A stretch of 64,000 bases of DNA from Bryoerythrophyllum caledonicum (GCA_963971425.1 OZ020524.1:14635845-14699844); one strand, 5' to 3'; counted from the stretch's first letter, positions 21,688 to 36,380 are shown. The notes: generated by a model not told the origin, from the sequence alone. Made by a program: numbers and translations.

Positions 21688-23579
21688 GTTGCATGCTGTG
21701 ATCCCTGTTGCAGCTGCTGCAACGTAGACAAATGCACTTCGCAGTCTGTCTCCGAGGCTCATTTCTGAACCTATTCTGTAAGCCTTTTCTTTCCAAGGTG
21801 GCCGTTTCCTACTGGATCTTTTGTTCTTTTGTTTCTCCGGTTGATGCCGTCGTGGTTTGTGCAAAAGCACGGCGAGAAGTTCCACCAAACGGTGATCCTG
21901 CAATCCGGAATGTCCACGATGCCATGCCGGTGCGCCTCACCGTCGTCTACACATCGTCAGGCATTCCAGAGATCAAACTCGGACGAGGATGGCGAGAGTT
22001 CGCCATGTAGAAGGGCGGTATTTTTATAATAGGTGCGCCAAGTGCGCAAGTTTCCATATATGTGCACGTAAGTCCACTCTTGAAAACAGGAAGGATAAGC
22101 TGTAAGTTTACAACTTGCAGGTGTGGAGTCATAAAAGTCAACTCAAATGAATATCACCCAACAGGTTTTATAGGAACTCAAAAGTCAAACCCTGTCTTAA
22201 TCGAGCTCAGGGCACGCTATTCACTACCGTCTTATCTTTCTTTTCCTTTGTGACACAAGCAAAGGAAAACTTTACTGCAATGGAACAAGGACAGGGCGAG
22301 CCCCCGCCAGGGCCGGCGAGGCCAGGCCGAAGCCCGGGCCGGGTCAGAGGTCCACCGTCTTATCTTCGAAATGGGACTTCATTATCGTTTGCTATATTGC
22401 GCAAACATAGTTCTTATTATAATCTAAATGATATATTTAAAAGATTCGACCAATTCCTGGGGCGCCTATCCGAGTTGGTGATTTAAGTTTACTAGTCACC
22501 GACCGATTAGGACCTTGATCAGTGGTCACGAACCAACTTGTGTATAAGGCAGATGTTTGCCACTACTTCACATTGTCCAGAGTAAGAATTTACGTGACGA
22601 AACGGTTAGATACATAATTCTTTAGTAGGTAATGTGCAAGCAGCCCAGGGTCAAGTAAGAACTAATCTTTGCATTCTAGCTATGGGCTTGGCCTGTTGCT
22701 TTCAAACTAGCTTTCAAACTAGTGGCTGCTTCGGCAACTGACGTGAATAGTTGGCACTTCCTCAACGATGACCAATCAAGAGTCACGAATGAAGGCCTTC
22801 TAAGCATCAAAGCAGCCCTTGGTTACAGGAAATAACGTTGTCCTTCCTACCCAATCGGTTGTCCTGCCACCTCTTCAAGCATGGGATGCTCTACACGAGC
22901 GAAAGGCAGTGAAAGTGACGTGACTGGACTCGTGGTAATAGGATTTTCTCTAGTGATTAATCAACATGCCCACGATCCTGGTTGGAGATAAGTACTAACT
23001 CTGGAGGAGCCAGAATAACTGAGACTTCCTGGTCGAATTGGCTGTCGAGGTCAACGACCTGCACGTAGTCACAGAGCTACTTTTACAAAATCATGTCACT
23101 AGATTGTCAACACTGGCCAAGTCAACGAGTCTCACAATGTTCGGCATGGGTTCTAAGCGACGGCTCGGATTGCAAATTTCTTGTTAGATGGAGGGAGACC
23201 TTAAATGGACGGGCGTCGGGACTCAAATACCAAAGCAAGTCATACGGAAAATATCACCACCACTTTCATTTGCTGCAGCGCGCTCCTCGAAATTATTGAG
23301 TTGATTTCTTGTGAGTCGTACACGAGCCAGCGGATGACGCAGATGCTGGGTCTAAATTTAACTTCCATCGCACGGGCACGGGCATGGGCAGCGGACACGG
23401 TCCATGGCCACAGTTCTGAACCAAACCAACTTCACGTCGTTGACTTAATTGCCGTGACGGTGTGTGAAGATCGGCAGCCACGAGGTGGATGACGTGCTAT
23501 TTATACTTATAGAAAGTCAACGAATTTCGACTATACAACGCCGGGGGGTTCGCTTTGCTTACACGGATGATCTTCATTA

Positions 23580-23796
23580 CACTGATTTTGATGTTTAGTG
23601 TCATGGGCAGTAAATGACTTGTAAATGTTGTAAGTTTTTACTTTTGATATAAATTTTTACAAAGAGCACAACAATCTATACTACTCAAAGAGGGGGATCA
23701 TAGTGGACATGGTCGGTAAAAATATTCATCCAGAGTGAAAACTTATAGCATTTACAAGTCATTTGCTGCCCATGACACTAAACATCAAAATCAGTG
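23580..23796. mobile_element. 217-bp MITE (copy a, unit 2)
   Basis: Duplicate of the element at 3726-3942, carried along with the unit and not a new insertion. TA flanks retained. Confidence 0.75.
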
Positions 23797-23954
23797 TACT
23801 ACCAAGGGCATCGCTTTTAATTCCAAATGTGTCGCATTTCACTGACTGAAAATCTGGAAAAACATCACTTTTTTGTTTCTCTTATGACGAACTTCACTCA
23901 CCTTTACCTACCCTCAGAATAGCAAGTGAAAAACTAATACGTCCGCTAAGTCTA

Positions 23955-24171
23955 CACTGATTTTGATGTTTGGTGTCATGGGCAGTAAATGACTTATAAA
24001 TGCTATAAGCTTTCACTCTTAATGAATATTTTCACCAACCATGTCCACTATGATCCCCCTCTTTGAGTAGTGTAGATTGTTGTGCTCTTAGTAAAAAGTT
24101 ATATAAAAAACTAAAACTTACAGCATTTACAAGTGATTTACTGCTCATGACACTAAACATCAAAATCAGTG
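23955..24171. mobile_element. 217-bp MITE (copy b, unit 2)
   Basis: Duplicate of the element at 4101-4317 in unit 2. Confidence 0.75.
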
Positions 24172-25371
24172 TAGTGATGTGGGGAGACTTTGAGCGCTGA
24201 GAAGCTTATTTCTGCCTTCGCTTATCTTGTTGTTGTCTTTTGGTGTTCATCATTTCATCCAAACTTTTGTGGGTGATTCTTCATCCATTGAATTACCGAG
24301 AATAAGAACTTTTCTCTTCCCTGATAATAGGATTGAGAAGAGGGTTCATGTCTGCCATCCAAACATCATGATGGGCTGACATTTCAGAGGCGGATGCACC
24401 ACTTGAGTCTTTCTATGACCACATTAAGGTAGAGGCACCCAATTCCGATCACTTAAGCCAGTTGGGGACTCAAATGACATTGTATGTTAAACATTTATGT
24501 AGGAAGATGCGGAATTAGGAATGAAACTCAACAAATATTCTTTCAAACATAATCCCAAAGATTTGGAATTGATATAGAATTTAAAAGCCGAGTGAGTGAG
24601 TAAACAAGAGAAGACATGCCATGGATAACCAGCAACGCTATCTTGTGAGCGGTGAGCGGTGAGCGGCGAGCGGTGAGCATACAAAACTCTAAAAATTGGA
24701 AATAAATCACAGTTTTTTTTTAAAATGTGAAATTGTCGGCAATTTGGGCAAAACTATGAATTTTGGAGCATTTTCCTTTTCTAATTGCTAAATTAAGGAA
24801 ATAGCCTATAACCGTGGTCACTTGTGGAACAATTTTTTTGGACTATTGGGCCTTCTTCTCTTCTCGTGCTTTGGTTATAACGTACATCTAATATCTTTAA
24901 ATTTAGAATGATCACATTCAAATCTTGTACATCAGGTTTAAACTTTTTGTTTGGACACGACAAAATATATTATTTATAAATATCCACTAATTTGGACACA
25001 AGGTATACTGCAGGGTATCACATAGGTATCAAAAGGATATTGCCTAGGTTTATAACGGGTATCACATAGGCATTACTTGGCTATCATCCATGTGGCATGT
25101 ATTACAAGGTCATCACATGGGCAGTAAATGGGATCACTTACATAAATCCAAAGGGATTTTTGGAAAAGGTTGATAGCCTCCACTTTGAATTCTACTAGTA
25201 CAACACTCCATTGCGTACGGTAGTATATGTGAAGTACGCCAATTAACAAATCATAACAAACTCAATAAGTACATGAACTAAATTCACATCCACGTCTACG
25301 ACTCTGCAACTCTACATCTTAGCAATCTAAGATCGTAGATCTTTTTGAGAAATACGACATCATTGCCTTTT

Positions 25372-27549
25372 TCACTCTTGTTTGGCAATGTTCCCAAGCT
25401 CTAGAATTTGCATGACTTCGTTGAAGCTGTAGCTTGGAGCATGTATGAATAAGTCCTCTTTGTAATCCATTTTACAAAGGTAACGTAAGATATAATAGAC
25501 ATGCTTGCAATACTTCCATTGTCCCTTCTTTCCCAACGCCTCCGATTGCATCTTCAAAAAATCAGGGCATGAACACCCCCGAAGGTCCGTGAAGGTGATG
25601 CAATATGACTTGTTCTTTCATGTATGAAGAGTGATAACGCATCCATATCCGGGATACGGTATGACATAGAGGTTGGAGACGTAACAATTATTCATAAGAG
25701 TGGCGCTTGACCACTTGTTGCGTTGCTCAGTCGTTGGAACATCTATTGTTCTACAAATCGCATAGCCATTTCGAAAGGTGTGGTAAGAATTCAGGTTCAC
25801 TGGAACAAGGAAGTGTGACCGCGGAAGGGGCATGTCCATAGACACTTGGAATTGTCTTCGTGGTAAAAGAACTCCATGCTGCTGCAACTGGAAACTAATT
25901 CTTCCAATGCTAGTACCTCTTGCACTATTAAATTAGTGCCAAATTTCACAGGCCACGTCATTGGAATTGCTGGCCAATCAGCCACAAATGGTTTTTTCGA
26001 CCCCTTCACACAACGACTAATGTCATTGGAACAAAACAAGAATTTAGCTGAGACATGCTGTGGTGATCTGTAATCTTTCTTCATACCGGCATATGTGGGG
26101 GCTAGAGTCCCATGACTGCCATGCCCAACCTTAGTATTATACTCTTAACTAGTGTGAGCTTGCAAGGCTTGGCATTTTTTAGCAGACTTTTTGAGAGGCG
26201 GGCTATGTGCCACTTCGATGGATCACAATCTGATTCCAAAACGGATGTTGTATGCTCGACTCCAAAGTCTTGTCTGGTGAAGGCTTCTTCAATACGCGCT
26301 CGAGTCACCCTTCGGCCATCACGACGGATAGAGTAATTTACCGTATCAGATCTGTGGTAATCATGGGCAGACCCAGGTGGCATGTCAAGCTTGCGCTTGG
26401 TGGACCCAAAAATTTCTGCTCCTTCTAAGCCGTCCGTCTTGGTTAGTAGATCCTCAGCCCTAGGAAAGTTCCTAACAGCCTCAGCAATGAGTTTAGGGTC
26501 ACTTGAACATTACGCAGATCGCAAACAAAGCGTACCTTTGTCCGGACCTTTTCCAAACGTGCCACCCTTCAACCGTGTCTGATTCATGGTGATCTGCATG
26601 AAAGCACGGATGAGGTCGTCCACGGTTGCCGCGTACAAACATGTCATTGTATTTTTAGATTGTTGCAGCCACCGGTTGTAGACTGTTTCTGCAAGGTTGC
26701 AGGAAGGCATGTCGGCTCTCTCGTCAAGCGTGAGATCCTGAGAAGGTACAATAAATGTCATAAAAATGATCAGAAGTCTCTCTTATATTGAACATGGGAG
26801 TTTTTTAAAGTAATGGGTGATGAGGGCTTACAAGTTGCACAACAGCGTCCCATTGTCGATATTGGAAGTGTCAGAATGCCATCCAATCCTCTAGAGCACA
26901 ACGGCCAATTTCGGTTGTGGCACAGGAAGACATCCACCATGCACAAATTACGTTGTATTGCGCTTCAGCCTCCTCTTGAGTCTTTGCGTTCTTCCAGATT
27001 TTGCAAAGGGCGATGTGTTGCTCTCTGAAGCTGGGTAGAATGCTTCTAGTAGTGGCTCCTTGAAGACATTTGGTCCAATGAAATAAGCAAGTCCGTTCTT
27101 TGTTATCCATAGGTTTCTCCTTGTCACCGGAGGCATAAACTCGCCGGACGGCGTGCCAATTCGCTCCAGAGCTATCTACTATAAAGCCTTTGAAGTTTGT
27201 CTCATGTAGGCCGTGGTTCTTCATTGTGCCATTCAAATTCTCCTAGGACAGTTGTTGGGCTTTAGCGTCCTCCGATTGCATGATGCACATGGCGATTGTC
27301 ATGACTCTACAATACTTACTATCATACACATGGCATGCCATGGTAGTCCAATCCTTCACTCGCTTTACATGATCAAACATCAACCAACAATCTTGGAGAT
27401 CCCCCCGGCTTGCATACGCTTTACAAGGTCGATACCACTACCTAGACGATCAATAGACATCTTAAAAACAAAAACTTTACCTTCAGATTGACCCGGAAAC
27501 TTGTTTTCGTGGATAAACTCAAACTTGGACAATTCTTTCAGATCCATGA
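25372..27549 (-). pseudogene. MULE transposase pseudogene (unit 2)
   Basis: Segmental copy of the gene at 5518-7695. The ORF segments are the same and end at the same stops, and the frame breaks recur. Confidence 0.8.
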
Positions 27550-27931
27550 TGTCCAATTCCCTTCATTGACTTTCTCCGTATTTTAATTAATGCGTGCAGA
27601 TATAATGTTGATTGTGGAAATCCTGTAGGTCGTGGAGACAAGGTCAGTTCGAGGGGACTCCAAAGTTAGGATGGCGACTAGCGCAGGGAGTGACGACAAT
27701 CATGTATGTCATACTCCACTTTGTTGTGAACAATTCTCTTGATTTTGATTCAGCGAACTTCGGAACTGGACTGCTGTGGATTTCCATGTTTTCAAAAAAA
27801 ATCCTGGTAGCCCGTATACACGCTTATTCAGGTAATGGAGTTATTGACACTTTCATATCCGTTGGGGTGTTGTATATTATCCCTACATCTATCCTCTGAA
27901 GTTCATACTTTTGTTATGTTAGCTTTATAGG

Positions 27932-28713
27932 ATGGATAGGAGGCGTGCAGATAGGCCTGAATCTAGTGGGCTATCCAATGAAGAGGTTGCTCTAGCTAAG
28001 GAGAAAGCAGTTGAACGTCAAAGACGTTGAAGAGCATGAAAGAGGGATTGGCGGAGCAGTTGCTGCAATTGGCTGTTGCCGGTGAGGACTTTAGTGAGAA
28101 CAATTCTGGACGTAGGGATGTGAATAGAGTCTGTGCACGAATTTCTGAATTCATTTTGAAGGAATTCGAAGCTGTTGGCAAGGGTTTAGGGTTCCGACAG
28201 GCTGTCCTTGAGTCGGTTTTGTCTAACAAAATTATAGTTCCCAACTTGCTCAAATGTTGCCCTGACCAGGATGATGCGAAAACTAACCATGCCATCATTC
28301 AATCCTATAGGAACAAATTGCAGCTTCTCAGATACCCATGCTCTAGAGAAAAATTAGTGAGGAGGAAGGCACTATTTGATGCTGCTATTAATGTTGATGG
28401 CACATGAGTACGTGCAATATCAAGGGTCCTTCGTACAAAAAAATGGAACATTGTTGCAGCCATGGATCGACAGCAAAGCCTACAATCCACTGGATCGTCG
28501 GTTTTCAAGCTTGTTGAGCGGAGAAAGAGGGCTGGATTGTTGAATCATACAAGGGAGTTTATGAAGGAATGGTGGTTTAAGAAGACTCGTATCAGTTCCA
28601 ATACGAAGGATGTCAGGAGAAAATGGGTAGAAAAGAGAGTGTATGAAAGTCATCCAACGCACTTGCTGTTTGAAAGTCATGTACTTAACCGCACCCTCTC
28701 TGGTTATATGTGA
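27932..28713 (+). pseudogene. Unrecognised transposon-type protein, broken (unit 2)
   Basis: Copy of 8078-8859 with the same frame break and TGA. Differences include I to V in 'FEAIGKG' and H to D and H to N changes in the last segment. Confidence 0.5.
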
Positions 28714-29354
28714 ATATTCAAGGTGGTCCCATTTGTAATTTGACCACTATCATAGTATGCATTTTTAGTATCTTCAACGTCCCGTTGTTGTCGTCGTTAA
28801 ACATTCCAATAGTCCTTTGATACACATTCCTTGTATCTTTATGTACCCTAGGTTATAATTATATGGTACTTTTTGGTGCATAATTAACAGCAGTAGTTCA
28901 ATGGAATACATGGGTGGTCCTTGTTGATACTGGGGTAGACTCCAATTTGCTAAACTTGTCCGCGTACATAGTCTCTGTTAGTATGTGATATAATTGTAAA
29001 GTACGGCCTCATCACCTACAGTATGTTATCATACCAAAGTAGTCCTCTGCAATAGGCTTCGATTATTCCACAACACACCCTTCAAGTAGAATTATAGACA
29101 CTTTGTGAATACTATTGAGGTTATTCAATGTCCCCACATAGTCTATAGCTATACTTGTGACACTGGACTATGGAATCCTGGAACACAGTTTACTTTGCTA
29201 AAATACTCTAATATACTTTGTATAAGTAGTTGTAATAGTTATCTACTCATTTGCACAGTATAAAAAGACAAGGTATATTTTCACATGTCTAAGTCAGGAT
29301 GTATACTTTTAGTTTATTGACATACCTTTGTAGTATGATGTTATACTTCTATAG

Positions 29355-29698
29355 TCGTTGTTCATACTCGTGAGGTATATTTTGCACATTGCTGACATGA
29401 GATTTGGGCATTGTCTTTGGCAGACGTCCTTGTACGAGAGGTTCAAGGCTGCACATCCTAACACTAGTACAAAACTCGGAAGAAAAAACCACACTCGAAT
29501 TGGACCACGCTGTCGAAACAGTCAGCATTGTTCCTAAATCGGGTTGTCCCGGGGTTTCTGGCCATAACTCCCTCATTTTTGGGAGTTTTTGGACGTGTAA
29601 TATACCGTTGAAAGCGTCTTGAAAACACGCATCCAACGGTATATTACACGGTATATTACTTAGCATGGATGATTTGCGTGTTTTCAAAAAATTCAGCG
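29355..29698 (-). repeat. Left inverted arm (unit 2)
   Basis: Copy of 9502-9845, inverted relative to 30772-31115. Confidence 0.75.
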
Positions 29699-30790
29699 AC
29701 CCCTTAGAACCACCTTCGGATCCGAAGGTGGTTTTCAAGGGTCACATAATTTTATGAAAACGTGGAACTCCACGGAGCTTGAATGTAGGCGGCCATGGAT
29801 TTCCACGTTTTCAAAAAATCATGTGACCCATATAAACCACCTTCGGATCCGAAGGTGGTTTTCAAGGGTCAAATAATTTTTTGAAAACGTGGAACTCCGC
29901 AGAGCTTGAATGTAGGCTGCCGTGGATTTCCATGTTTTCAAAAATTTCTATGACCCATAAAACCACCTTCGGATCCGAAGGTGGTTTCCAAGGGTCACTA
30001 AAAAATTTTGAAACATGGAATTCCGCGGAGCTCGAATGTGGGCTGCCATGGATCTCCGTGTTTTCTAAAAATTCAGTGACCCTTGAGAACCACCTTCGGA
30101 TCCGAAGGTGGTTTTCATGGGTCACTAAATTTTTAGAAAACGTGGAACTCCACGGAGCTCGAGAGTCGAATGTGGGCTGCCATGGATTTCCATGTTTTCA
30201 AAAATTTCTGTGACCCATGAAAACCACTTTCAGATCCGAAGGTGGTTTTCAAGCATCACAGAAATTTTTGAAAACATGGAAATCCACGGCAGCCCACATT
30301 CGAGCTCCGCGGAGTTCCATGTTTCCAATTTTTTTGGTGACCCTTCAAAACCACCTTCGGATCCGAAGGTGGTTTTTATGGGTCACAGAAATTTTTGAAA
30401 ACATGAAAATCCATGGCAGCCCACATTCGACTCTCGAGCTCCGTGGAGTTTCACATTTTCAAAAAATTCAGTGAACCTTAAAAACCACCTTCGGATCCGA
30501 AGGTGGTTCTTAAGGGTCACTAAATTTTTTGAAAACACGGAAATCCTTGGCAGCCAACATTTGAGCTCCGCGGAGTTCCATGTTTCAAAATTTTTTGGTG
30601 ATCGTTGGAAACCACCTTCGGATCCGAAGGTGGTTTTTATGGGTCACAGAAATTTTTGAAAACATGGAAATCCACGGCAGCCTACATTCAAGCTCCGCGG
30701 AGTTCCACGTTTTCATAAAATTATGTGACCCTTGAAAACCACCTTCGGATCCGAAGGTGGTTCTAAGGGGTCGCTGAATTTTTTGAAAAC
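29690..30790. repeat. Hairpin (foldback) array, gap-free copy (unit 2)
   Basis: Nine palindromes lie at about 29710, 29837, 29960, 30088, 30222 (degenerate), 30352, 30485, 30610 and 30739. Between them are the GGTCAC...GTGACC inverted spacers. This is the best reference for the true structure of the array. Confidence 0.85.
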
Positions 30791-31115
30791 ACGCAAATCA
30801 TCCATGCTAAGTAATATACCGTGTAATATACCGTTGGATGCGTGTTTTCAAGACGCTTTCAACGGTATATTACACGTCCAAAAACTCCCAAAAATGAGGG
30901 AGTTATGGCCAGAAACCCCGGGACAACCCGATTTAGGAACAATGCTGACTGTTTCGACAGCGTGGTCCAATTCGAGTGTGGTTTTTTCTTCCGAGTTTTG
31001 TACTAGTGTTAGGATGTGCAGCCTTGAACCTCTCGTACAAGGACGTCTGCCAAAGACAATGCCCAAATCTCATGTCAGCAATGTGCAAAATATACCTCAC
31101 GAGTATGAACAACAA
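30772..31115 (+). repeat. Right inverted arm (unit 2)
   Basis: Copy of 11563-11906. Confidence 0.75.
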
Positions 31116-31406
31116 CTATAGAATCTGATGGTGGTTTTCAAAGGACACTGAAATTTTTCAAAACTCGGAAATAACCATTCCTTGTATAAATTTGGTTGCA
31201 AGGGCATTTTTCTTTCTCGTACCTTAGCTCTTCTAAGAAGCACCCAGTTCGTCCTGATTAATCCTTGCATTTCCATGCATAGATCATATTCTTTGGAAGC
31301 GTGGAAATATGCATGATTTCAATCCTTGCGTTTTGATAGCTTCACTGATTATCACCTTGGTGTTCATAGACTTGAGAGGGAGAGTTTCTAATATTCTATT
31401 AAACCG

Positions 31407-32478
31407 ATGGAGACTAGAGACGTGCATATGGGCTCCTCCTCAAGGGGTGATGGTAACTATATGGCTCTTCAAGTTTTGGAATTTGGGGAAGATCCAGGGT
31501 TGAAGACGACCGCACTGGCATTACGGAGGTCCTTGCGTGGGACTTCTTACGTCGTCCTACAGAAGTCCACTTACAAGGACACTCTCGTTACTGGCAATGG
31601 TGAGGACCGCAAAGAGAGTTTTGCTGAGTTGGTGAGTAAGTGCACAGACGCGGTACAGAAGAAGAAGGTCTCATGTCAGACCAATTTCAATCGACTATTG
31701 GCAGTTGCCAATCCGGCCAATGGCAAAGGCTTCTTCAAAGAGGTTTGATCTTTTAAGTTTTCTTATTGACCAGAGTCCAATTCGTTGTTTCTTATATTTT
31801 TTATTTCCAAATTAGTTTGAATATATACCAAATTGACACAAGACTTTGTGTGTCTTTTGTTTAGGTGTTGCACCATTTTGACATTTACCAGTTGAAGCCG
31901 GAGATGACATCGGAGAAGTTACAACTCTTTTGTACCGCTACGGTGCCATTAAAGTTCAAGGCGCGTTGGTGCAAGTGGTGGAACATGAGCAAGTTGAGCA
32001 GGGAGGAGTATCACTTCCCAAAATCTCCAGCTTCGGACAGAAGTCTTTGGGGGTAGATCGATAGAGCTGCCTTCTGGGCTGGGGTAAGTTTCCCATATCA
32101 TCGGATTTTAGTTAATGTAGATTTTCATTGCTAATAATTTCTTTGTCTAACTTGTTGTTTGGTTGGTTTCAGCTGGAAGACGAATGTGAGAAGAAATTTG
32201 TGGAGATTGTCCAGGAGGACAATATTGTCATCCAGACGGAAGGACTTCCCAATCCCGTGAAAGGGATTGGAGCATGGATCAAATCGTGGTGCATCAGGCT
32301 ATGGGACATAGCGTTTTCTGCCCAATGTATGGAGAAGAAGATTGGATTCACGAAGACCGAGGAGTTCCTAACACAGCCCGAGTGTGAGAGATCAATGAAG
32401 AGGGCATTGCTTTGCTACTTCTGGAGAGAGCTTGTTGCCAAAAGAGCCATGCTCCCGAACAACTTCCGATTCGTTTGA
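31407..32478 (+). pseudogene. Three-exon MULE passenger ORF (unit 2)
   Basis: Copy of 12198-13269: exons 31407-31742, 31865-32083 and 32173-32478 with the same in-frame TAG in exon 2. Confidence 0.6.
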
Positions 32479-32666
32479 ATATGTAGACGGATCCCACTGA
32501 TGTCCAATGCATCTTCACGGAGGCGTAGTTGCGACGCTTCTCTCATCACCACTTGAAGTAGTGCCCTTGGTTCTTGGAGTTGAAGGATTCTGATCCTACC
32601 CCAGGCAAGGAGATGTAGCTAAGGTCTCGTTGTGACTCCTTACCCGTCTCAGATGGTGATGACGGG

Positions 32667-34485
32667 ATGCTTCCTGCATCGGTCCCCTCAATGGCTGCGC
32701 AATTGGATGTAGAGTTGTCTCAAAAGGAGAAAGAGGCAGCACCTGCAAAGGCGGCGAAGGTGGCGGCTAAGGCGGCGGAGAAGGAAGCCCTCAGGGTAGA
32801 GAAAGAGACCGCCAAGACACTGAAGAAGGAAGTCAAGGAGAGGAACAAAGAGTTGGCAGCGTTGGTGTTGAGGGAGGGGCCCGAGAAGCTCATGGCTCAA
32901 TTTAGGGTGGGTGCATCGCTTGCCATTCCTGTTGCGGTCGCACCATTACAAGGAATTTTGCCCTCAGCCAGTAGCTGGCCCTCAGCACTCATTACAAAAG
33001 CCTTTGCAGATAGTGTACATGATCCTAGTGATCGAACAAGTTGATTCTTCTGTTGAAGTGTGGGTGATGTGTGAAAGTGCCTTCTCCCTGATGCCTCTCT
33101 TTGACGATATCTCCGAAGATGCTGACTACCCCCCGGTTTGGACCGAGTTGCGACTGTTTGCGAAGGCGCATGCTCGCTCTAGGCTCCGAACCTTGCGTGG
33201 AGATCCTTGTGATCTTGGTTTGGTGGACATGGTGATCATAGATGTGCTGGAGGGGTTGCCGGTCCCAAGGATTCATTGTGGCACTAAAGTGCCCAGTTGG
33301 AACAAGCATCCAACTCAACTGAATGAGAGAGGCAAGAAGGAATCTCCTTTCATTTACCGTTGTTTTGAGATGGCCAGGGAGCTGCTTCGTGACGGAGCGC
33401 TGCTCATTGTGTTTTATCCGGACTTAAAGTTCATTTTCAATGAACTGTTTCGTTGGGCGATTGGGCAGAGTTCGTCCAGGAGACAAAGTGATTAGCCATT
33501 AATGGCTTGCCACTCTCGCGCGATGGGCAGCCCACACGCACTTACAAGTGCTTCATGGTGAAGTGTTTTGTAAGAAAGTCCAAGTCAACATCCCATTTTT
33601 CTTTCTATGACAGGGTGAAGCTAATTCGCGAAGGGATTCAGCTGTCCTCGGATGGTCACTTGACCAATCTTATTACACAATACCCGCCGACAATGAGAAG
33701 AACCACCATGGAGCCATGGCGGAAAGCGCCGGAGAAGTCTTCGAACCTCATGGAGGCTTTGATTGACCTGTGCACCTAGGAGGACGACGTAGTTTTTGAT
33801 TTGACAACATCTATCGGTAAGTATTCTTACTAAGGCGAATTGTATTATCCTTCATTGTATTACAACTCTAGTACTAATTATTTTGTTTATCTTGTAAAGG
33901 AGCATCAATCAAGGCTTGCAAGGCTCTAAAGCGCCACATCTTGGCATTGGAGTCTAATCCGGATTTGGTTGAGGGGGTCCTCCGACCCTTCATTCCGAGA
34001 TCGGTGGAGGTGGAGTCAACAATGGCACCAGCGCTGCAGGAGGAGTCTCGTAAGCGCTCGTTGAAGCTCGATGACGATGAGCAAGAGGTGAGGACGGCTT
34101 GCAAGAGAACTTGTAAGTAAGTTCTCTACTTCTTTGGTGAATTTGTAATTTTATTTCTGACTTTAACAACACAATTGCTTTGGTTTTTTGCAGTTGGTCG
34201 AGGTCATTGATGGCTTCACCATCAACAACGCGGGCGGGGATGTTGTTAAGGTTGTCAAAGCTGGTTAATAGCCGGCCGCGGACATATGATTTGGCTCCTT
34301 GGGATGGTGGTGTTGCAAATGCGATGGCAACACAATCATCCCTTCCAAGTGTTCCTCGGGCACCCTGTCATAGGTCCATCGCAAGGCAGTTTGTAGACGA
34401 TGAGGATGATGGTAGTGGGTCAAACAATAGTGCCCCTTGTTTGGACGAGGATGACTTTGTTGACTTTCCGGCGGAGGACTTGTAA
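32667..34485 (+). pseudogene. Amino methyltransferase-like gene, broken (unit 2)
   Basis: Copy of 13456-15274 with the same frame breaks and TAG. Two extra bases lie just upstream (CTCTCATC instead of CTCATC near 32541), and a substitution (TCTCAG for TCTAAG near 32650) removes an upstream TAA. Confidence 0.6.
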
Positions 34486-35898
34486 TTCTTCTATTTGGAT
34501 TGTTTTAAAAAATTTCTATGGGGCCTACTTTTGTTTGATATCATCTTTGTAATTGTTGGAGTCTTTTTGTGCATATGTCGATGTCCCATCTTATATTAAT
34601 TAAAACACATCATTGGAATGATTTAACACATTACCGAACAACTCTATTCCATTATTCGATCCATCCATAAACCAAGGTATTGTTGTGTACTACATGTAGA
34701 CAAAACTGAGTACTGTATGAAATTCAAAAGAAAATTGTAGTAATTTAGAGAATTCACCACGTCTTTTATAGTACGCTGTCCAACATGAACGTGTTTATGT
34801 GCTTCGTACCATAGACAATTGTCGGTATTAAACGCTTTTTATTGAAGTATGTCAAATTCTCAATTAAAGGTGGTTCCTACACCACGGGTATCACCTAGGT
34901 ATGATATGGATATCACCTAGGTATTATATGGATATCGCCATGATATTATATGGGTATCATCTATGTATTGTAAGGGTATGGCCTTCCATTAATCCTTTTA
35001 ATTTTGAAATTATTGGGAGAGTTCCATTCTCAATGAAATAAATACAAATACGACCAATGAGTAATTCAAACCTGTTTCGTTACCCTAACCTAAATACCAA
35101 ACTCATAAGTGCCCCTTTCATTTTGAAGAAAAATTGTTGCTCTAAGACCATCAAGTTGTCAACAATTCAGACTTTAATATGTCCAAATATTGTAGAATTT
35201 TACATGATTTTTTACATATGTCAAGATAGACTAAATATAACCTACGGCCATAGGCGTTGCTTTCAAATTTTGTAAAAAAATTGTGGAAAAAAAAACAATA
35301 AAATTCAGTGCTCACCGCTCGCCGCTCGCCGCTCACGGCTCACAAGATAGCAATCCTGCATGGATAACCAACTCTGGGAGGGTACCCAATGCTGATCGGC
35401 CTTGTTCAACTTTTGAGGTGATGCCACCAATGAAAGGTCAATTGAGGTGGAGCAACCCAAAATTGCATACATCGTGACCCGATGCCAATAATAAGTGGTG
35501 TTCTCAAATTTTGAGTTATTGGTTTTGGGATCACTTCATGCACCATTTCATGCATGTGCCATTTTCATGCACCCTGACATGCACACTCTAGATCGGAATT
35601 GGGTGGCCCATCGGAATTGGGTGCCTCTACCTTAATCTTAAACCAAGAGAAGTCAAAGTCTGCTGATCTACTCAACGCATGGAAGAAAATGAACTAGTTG
35701 ATGGACTTCAAATAATATAATCTTTCAATCCGTGCGGTCAAATTTTATGAAATTTCGTGAGAATATTACTTAATAAGTCTTAATTGAAATCCTACAATAA
35801 AAACTAGAAATGAATTTTTTTTGTTTCCTTCTTCATTTATTCCACTAGAATGCAACAATTTGGAAGTGTTTTTGGTGTGAAACAGATATGGTACCTTA

Positions 35899-36380
35899 GA
35901 GCATCTGCACGCCGCTACAGCATCCCGCAAGATGGGGTGGAATTGCTGTGGCGAGGTGGAGGGGAACCCCCACGGCATGCCCAAGAACGGGGGAGCGGGG
36001 CGGGGTTTCCCCGGGATAGGGCCTCGTCGACAGGGAACTGCGGCAGTTCCCCGGGGCCCCGTTTTAATGCCGGCAGCTGGCCACCCACTCACAGCATGCC
36101 ACGTGGCATGCCGTGAGTGGCCCGGTCTTTTTTTAAAATTTTTAAATTTAATTTTTTTTGAAAACCAAAAAAAGACACTGGAAAAAAATTTAAAAATTTA
36201 AAAATAAAATAAGATTGAGTTTTATTTTAAAAATCTTTTTAAATTTTAAAAAAAAGAATTGGTGCTCGCCGCACCCTGGCCGCGGGTGCGGGGAGGGGAG
36301 GATAACTCCTCCCCCGTCCTCCTCCCATGGGGTAATCTCCACCTGGCGTGGGAGTTTCCCGGCCAGGGGTGGAGATGCTC
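35899..36380. mobile_element. Harbinger/Tourist-type MITE (unit 2, left of LINE)
   Basis: Copy of 16688-17169 with TTA flanks. Confidence 0.8.

Larger units (their letters stand above)
1915..21767. repeat. Segmental array unit 1 (about 19.85 kb)
   Basis: Sequence from 1915 is repeated from 21768 and again from 53249 in the same orientation. Unit 1 to unit 2 offset is 19853-19854 up to the hairpin array. It drops to 19209 after a 644-bp difference in that array, and to 19046 after the cysteine-rich gene, which has one 165-bp repeat fewer in unit 2. Differences elsewhere are sparse single substitutions and tiny indels. This is a recent tandem duplication or a homogenised array. Confidence 0.9.
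24632..35359. mobile_element. MULE transposon, unit 2 copy
   Basis: Same element with the same ATGGATAACCA flanks (24621-24631 and 35360-35370) and the same internal genes. It is 644 bp shorter in the hairpin array. It is a copy made by segmental duplication, because flanks and target duplication are shared with unit 1. Confidence 0.8.
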